Shown: positions 61,345 to 64,000 of the stretch, piece after piece | How positions within the stretch are numbered: the stretch's first letter is position 1 | Layout: every line of letters begins with the position of its first letter | Notes under the pieces: generated by a model | Database searches by the model: none | What the model saw: the letters and a program-made list of their open reading frames with translations, nothing else | Told to the model about the DNA's origin: nothing | Translations under genes and position numbers: made by a program | Assembly: GCF_900454495.1 (NCBI RefSeq) | Contig: NZ_UGSI01000002.1 | Span: 186,001 to 250,000 of the forward strand | DNA length: 64,000 nt | Source of the DNA: Paenibacillus macerans | GTDB taxonomy: Bacteria > Bacillota > Bacilli > Paenibacillales > Paenibacillaceae | Direction of reading: 5' to 3'

Positions 61345-62451
61345 ATGGAGGTCAACAGCTTGGAATGGAGAAACAGGCGTAGAACGTTGCGGGCGGCGAT
61401 CGTTATCCTTTTGGTTGCATCCATGGGGATCGGGGGATGCCGTTCCCTTGCAGCAGGAAAAGAATCGACGAAACGGTTTGTTCAAATAAATCTGACCAAC
61501 CCAAACGGCACACTGGCCACCTATTTGCAGGGGGCGGAACCGGTCAGTCCTGTATTGGCGGCAGGGCGGGAGGCGCTCTCCGAGTCGCTTGGGTTTTGGA
61601 TGCAGGCGGCGTTGGAAAGCCGTGATCTTGCCGCATTTGAAAAAAGTTATGAAACGTTAACCCGCTATTTCATAGCGGATCGAAATTATATTGCGTGGAA
61701 GTTAAACCCCGAAGGCGGTACGGAAGTCAGCACGAACGCGCTTGGCGACGATTTGCGGATTATCGAGGCTCTGTTGAAGGGGGCTCGAACTTGGAAAGGC
61801 CACCCCGAGTGGAAGACGACGGCCAGGACTTTAACGGAGACGTTGTTAAGCCGGTCGCAAAAAAACGGGTTCCTGACGGATTTCTACGATTTCTCCAGGC
61901 AGGAAGCTCCCGATACTTTGTCTCTCGCCTATGTGGATCTGCCGGCACTGAAAGAGCTTGTGCAAGAAGGGATGCTGGACGAGGAAACGTACGGCCGGTA
62001 TTATGGCCTGCTGCAGGATATGCCGGATGACGGCGTGTTTTACCCCAAGTCTTTTAACGTGGAAACCGGGGAGTATACGTATGAAACAACCGTCAATTTA
62101 ATCGACCAGCTGCTGGTGGCGATTCATGCCCGGGAAACGGAAAGGAATCAAGATCCGCTGCTTCAATTCCTGAAACGAAAATTCAAGCAAACGGGGAAAC
62201 TGTCCGGACAGTACGTGCGCGCCGACCGAACGGCCGCGGTAAATTATGAGTCCCCTTCGGTCTACGGTCTCGCCATTAAGTTTGCACTCGACAGAGGGGA
62301 CAGGCCTTTTGCGAAAGCCTTGTATAAGCACATGCTGACCCTCAAAGGGCGCGATGCAAAGTATCCCGGCGGGTACGTATTTGCAGGCAATACCCATATT
62401 TTTGATAACCTGCTTCCATTGTTAGGGGAATATGCTTTAGAAAACAAATGA
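61345..62451 (+). CDS. ydaJ: GH8-like lipoprotein (YdaJ/PssZ type)
   Basis: A 363-368-aa secreted glycosidase-like lipoprotein; the signal peptide ends SMGIGGCRS. The glycosyl hydrolase 8 fold is suggested by ALSESLGFWMQAALESRDLA (the Glu in SES is the likely acid), RNYIAWKLNP and NALGDDLRIIEALL (Asp candidates), and YVDLPALKEL. In Bacillus YdaJ and Listeria PssZ the enzyme trims the exopolysaccharide made by the neighbouring synthase. The start is either ATG 61345 or TTG 61360; the latter has GGAGGT at seven nt, the stronger ribosome site. It overlaps the next gene by 4 nt. Confidence 0.82.
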   Translation: MEVNSLEWRNRRRTLRAAIVILLVASMGIGGCRSLAAGKESTKRFVQINLTNPNGTLATYLQGAEPVSPVLAAGREALSESLGFWMQAALESRDLAAFEKSYETLTRYFIADRNYIAWKLNPEGGTEVSTNALGDDLRIIEALLKGARTWKGHPEWKTTARTLTETLLSRSQKNGFLTDFYDFSRQEAPDTLSLAYVDLPALKELVQEGMLDEETYGRYYGLLQDMPDDGVFYPKSFNVETGEYTYETTVNLIDQLLVAIHARETERNQDPLLQFLKRKFKQTGKLSGQYVRADRTAAVNYESPSVYGLAIKFALDRGDRPFAKALYKHMLTLKGRDAKYPGGYVFAGNTHIFDNLLPLLGEYALENK

Positions 62452-63347
62452 GAAACATCAATGAGGTAAACATGAGGAATAAAAGATTGGTCCAGCGCAT
62501 GGTCTGGGGGTACGCGCTGCTGATCGGGTTGGCGATCTTGCAGGAACTGCTGGTGTATATTCATGTCTTTAGAGAACAATCGTTAGCCATCGTCGATCTG
62601 GGGTTCAGTATCGGCTGCCTGGCCGCGCTGCTGCTGGGCTTTCTGGCTCCGGCCGGGGCCTCGGCCGTTTTTATTTTTGTTTATATGGTTGCGTATTTCG
62701 TATGGTTTTCGGCTTATGCCGAAGCGGGAGTGCTGTCGTTTTCCTGGTGGTGGCTGCTTCCGGCCAATGCGGCCGCAGCCGCGTTTATCAAGGCCGGGTT
62801 GATCCGCAATAAGCGGCTCATGGAGCGGCTTGAGGAACTGCAGCGCAGAAATCCGGAAGTGGATCCGGATACCTCTCTCGGCAATAAGGAGGCCTTTGCG
62901 GAAACGCTGGTGAAGCAGTCCAACCTCGCTCATCGTTATTCGGACGTATACAACTTTTGCCTGGCCATGTTTAAAATTGATTTTCTGCCGATGGTGCAGG
63001 AATCCCTCGGTTCGCAAGGGTATGCCCGGCTGCTCGCTTCTTTGTCGGAAGCCATCCAGCAACAAATCCGTTACGAGGATTACAAGTTTGCGTTAGACCG
63101 GGGAAGGTTTATCGTTCTGCTCCCGATGACAAACCAGGCGTATTTAAAGGCGCTGACGGAACGGATGAAAAGTACGCTGACGGACATTCCGCTTGAGGAC
63201 CGGAAAGGCCGCAAGCTGAATCTGGTAATCCGGGCCGGGGCGCTGGTTTTTAACAAGGAGCAGTTCAGCAAGTATGAAAATGCGGACGCGGTCATTGCCG
63301 CGCTCGAACGCAATACCGAAACGGATTTGATCGGGGAATACATTTGA
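62448..63347 (+). CDS. ydaK: membrane protein with degenerate GGDEF domain (c-di-GMP receptor, YdaK type)
   Basis: A 299-aa protein with four to five membrane helices (about residues 18-115), then a GGDEF fold. The start of the domain is DPDTSLGNKEAFAETL. The active-site GGDEF is replaced by DRGRF (217-221), so it cannot make c-di-GMP. The inhibitory-site RxxD is kept as RYED (208-211), exactly five residues before, so it can still bind c-di-GMP. This matches YdaK of B. subtilis and PssE of Listeria, receptors that switch on exopolysaccharide synthesis. ATG 62448 overlaps the previous stop. Confidence 0.88.
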   Translation: MRNINEVNMRNKRLVQRMVWGYALLIGLAILQELLVYIHVFREQSLAIVDLGFSIGCLAALLLGFLAPAGASAVFIFVYMVAYFVWFSAYAEAGVLSFSWWWLLPANAAAAAFIKAGLIRNKRLMERLEELQRRNPEVDPDTSLGNKEAFAETLVKQSNLAHRYSDVYNFCLAMFKIDFLPMVQESLGSQGYARLLASLSEAIQQQIRYEDYKFALDRGRFIVLLPMTNQAYLKALTERMKSTLTDIPLEDRKGRKLNLVIRAGALVFNKEQFSKYENADAVIAALERNTETDLIGEYI

Positions 63348-63395
63348 ACCCATAGCGAGTTCGTTTTGGATGATTGGCAGCAGGAGGAGAAGGAG

Positions 63396-63539
63396 ATGTC
63401 TTATACCGCATGGTTCATCCCGTTATGCACTGCGGTCAGCCTGATTTTCGCCCTCGCGGTTCTGGGACTGTTTATCGCGACACTGGTCTTTCGGTCCCGT
63501 GTAACTCGAAAATACGACCGGAGGAAAGTCAGTGGCTGA
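63396..63539 (+). CDS. 47-aa single-pass membrane protein in the exopolysaccharide operon
   Basis: A small gene with a clear AGGAGAAGGAG ribosome site (63383-63395) and ATG 63396. The product opens MSYTAWFIPLCTAVSLIF, has one membrane helix (about residues 8-31) and a basic tail RSRVTRKYDRRKVSG. It overlaps the start of the glycosyltransferase gene by 8 nt, so the genes are translationally coupled. I recognise no family. In B. subtilis the place between ydaK and ydaM is taken by ydaL, which is quite different, so this may be a lineage-specific subunit of the synthase. Confidence 0.78.
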   Translation: MSYTAWFIPLCTAVSLIFALAVLGLFIATLVFRSRVTRKYDRRKVSG

Positions 63540-64000
63540 TCTATTATTGTTGTTTTCCATTATAAGCATTTGGGCGGCCGTCTTTGAGGCGATTTTGATT
63601 ATGTGCGGGGCGGTCCGGTTTATTTTCAGGCAGAGCCGTCAGGAATGGACCGTTCCCGATCCGGAGGGGATGAAGCACTTTCCCAGGGTTACCGTCATGG
63701 TGCCCGCGCATAATGAAGAGTTGGTGATCGCCGCCACGGCGGAAAATATCTTGCGGTTGAATTATCCCCAGGACAAAGTCCAGCTTATCGTCATTGCCGA
63801 TAACTGCAGCGACGATACCGCGGGCAAACTGCAGGCGCTCAAGCATAAGGAAGCGTTTCGGGACCGGGATTTTATGATCTTCGAACGGACGGGAACGGGC
63901 GGCAAATCGGGAGCGCTTAATGATGCGCTGCAGTATGTCAACAACGAGTGGATCTGTATTTTTGACGCCGACGCGGCGCCTGAGCGGAACGCGTTATACT
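63532..64000 (+). CDS. ydaM: GT2 glycosyltransferase, partial (YdaM-like)
   Basis: Processive family-2 glycosyltransferase cut by the end of the window; 156 codons are visible. Start GTG 63532 has GGAGG eight nt upstream. An N-terminal membrane helix is at about residues 4-28. The catalytic domain opens VTVMVPAHNEELVIAATAEN, then IVIADNCSDDTAGKL (UDP-sugar-binding Asp), GTGGKSGALNDAL and the DAD motif in IFDADAAPE. With the GH8-like and degenerate GGDEF genes it forms a c-di-GMP-controlled exopolysaccharide synthase locus like ydaJ-N or pssA-E. Which sugar it polymerises cannot be seen here. Confidence 0.88.
   Translation, partial: MADLLLLFSIISIWAAVFEAILIMCGAVRFIFRQSRQEWTVPDPEGMKHFPRVTVMVPAHNEELVIAATAENILRLNYPQDKVQLIVIADNCSDDTAGKLQALKHKEAFRDRDFMIFERTGTGGKSGALNDALQYVNNEWICIFDADAAPERNALY

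Overview
The window reads like the chromosome of a Paenibacillus-type endospore-forming Firmicute. Shine-Dalgarno sites are strong (AAGGAGG type), GC is moderate, and the regulators (YafY/WYL, HxlR, MerR, membrane AraC) are typical of the group. It carries a T-box, a glycine riboswitch and c-di-GMP-I riboswitches, an LPXTG wall protein, an SLH-domain protein and the yoaS-yozG-yoaT and ydaJ-ydaK-ydaM blocks known from Bacillus. I see no rRNA, tRNA, CRISPR array, transposase or prophage genes. The species call is inference.

Layout. 1-3 kb: a sugar ABC permease and a secreted DUF4832 protein with a carbohydrate-binding tail. 3-9 kb: small regulator/effector pairs (TetR with a SnoaL protein and a YhgE-like membrane protein; YafY with DinB; MerR with an SDR enzyme). 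9-14.3 kb: a repeat cluster, a divergent MarR/hydrolase pair with two operators, a T-box-controlled leuA and a TerC protein. 14.7-19.2 kb: an NlpC/P60 hydrolase, an XRE-TPR regulator, a glycine-riboswitch-controlled CycA transporter and an HPr-kinase paralogue. 19.2-23.2 kb: a Fur-boxed siderophore ABC operon. 23.3-26.4 kb: a decayed oxidoreductase, a MerR-AHSA1-AHSA1 operon, dispersed repeats and a uracil-DNA glycosylase-like gene. 26.5-34 kb: a GH16 glucanase, tandem c-di-GMP riboswitches over a secreted transglutaminase-like protein, and a 1,191-codon LPXTG adhesin. 34-44.3 kb: a basic 56-aa protein, a MerR-GyrI regulator, a soluble chemoreceptor, a membrane AraC regulator with a frameshifted binding protein, and a PAP2-autotransporter-repeat-SLH fusion. 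44.4-49 kb: two divergent HxlR systems, an aquaporin, a deacetylase and a broken kanamycin nucleotidyltransferase. 49.3-54.7 kb: a frameshifted TerD-domain gene, yoaS-yozG-yoaT, a second NlpC/P60 hydrolase and a TMEM175 deletion scar. 54.7-60.7 kb: a hydrolase/WYL pair, an AT-rich orphan gene, and an ECF sigma/anti-sigma/secreted-protein operon. 61.3-64 kb: the start of an exopolysaccharide operon (GH8 lipoprotein, degenerate GGDEF receptor, 47-aa membrane protein, GT2).

Two parts are tied to c-di-GMP. The tandem riboswitches sit over a transglutaminase-fold enzyme directly upstream of a wall-anchored adhesin, which suggests, without proof, an adhesin-processing module. The last operon encodes a membrane GGDEF protein that keeps the RxxD inhibitory site but has lost the catalytic motif, as in YdaK of B. 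subtilis. Decay is common: four genes look frameshifted (one also 3'-truncated), one oxidoreductase is both frameshifted and internally deleted, and one gene is reduced to a deletion scar.
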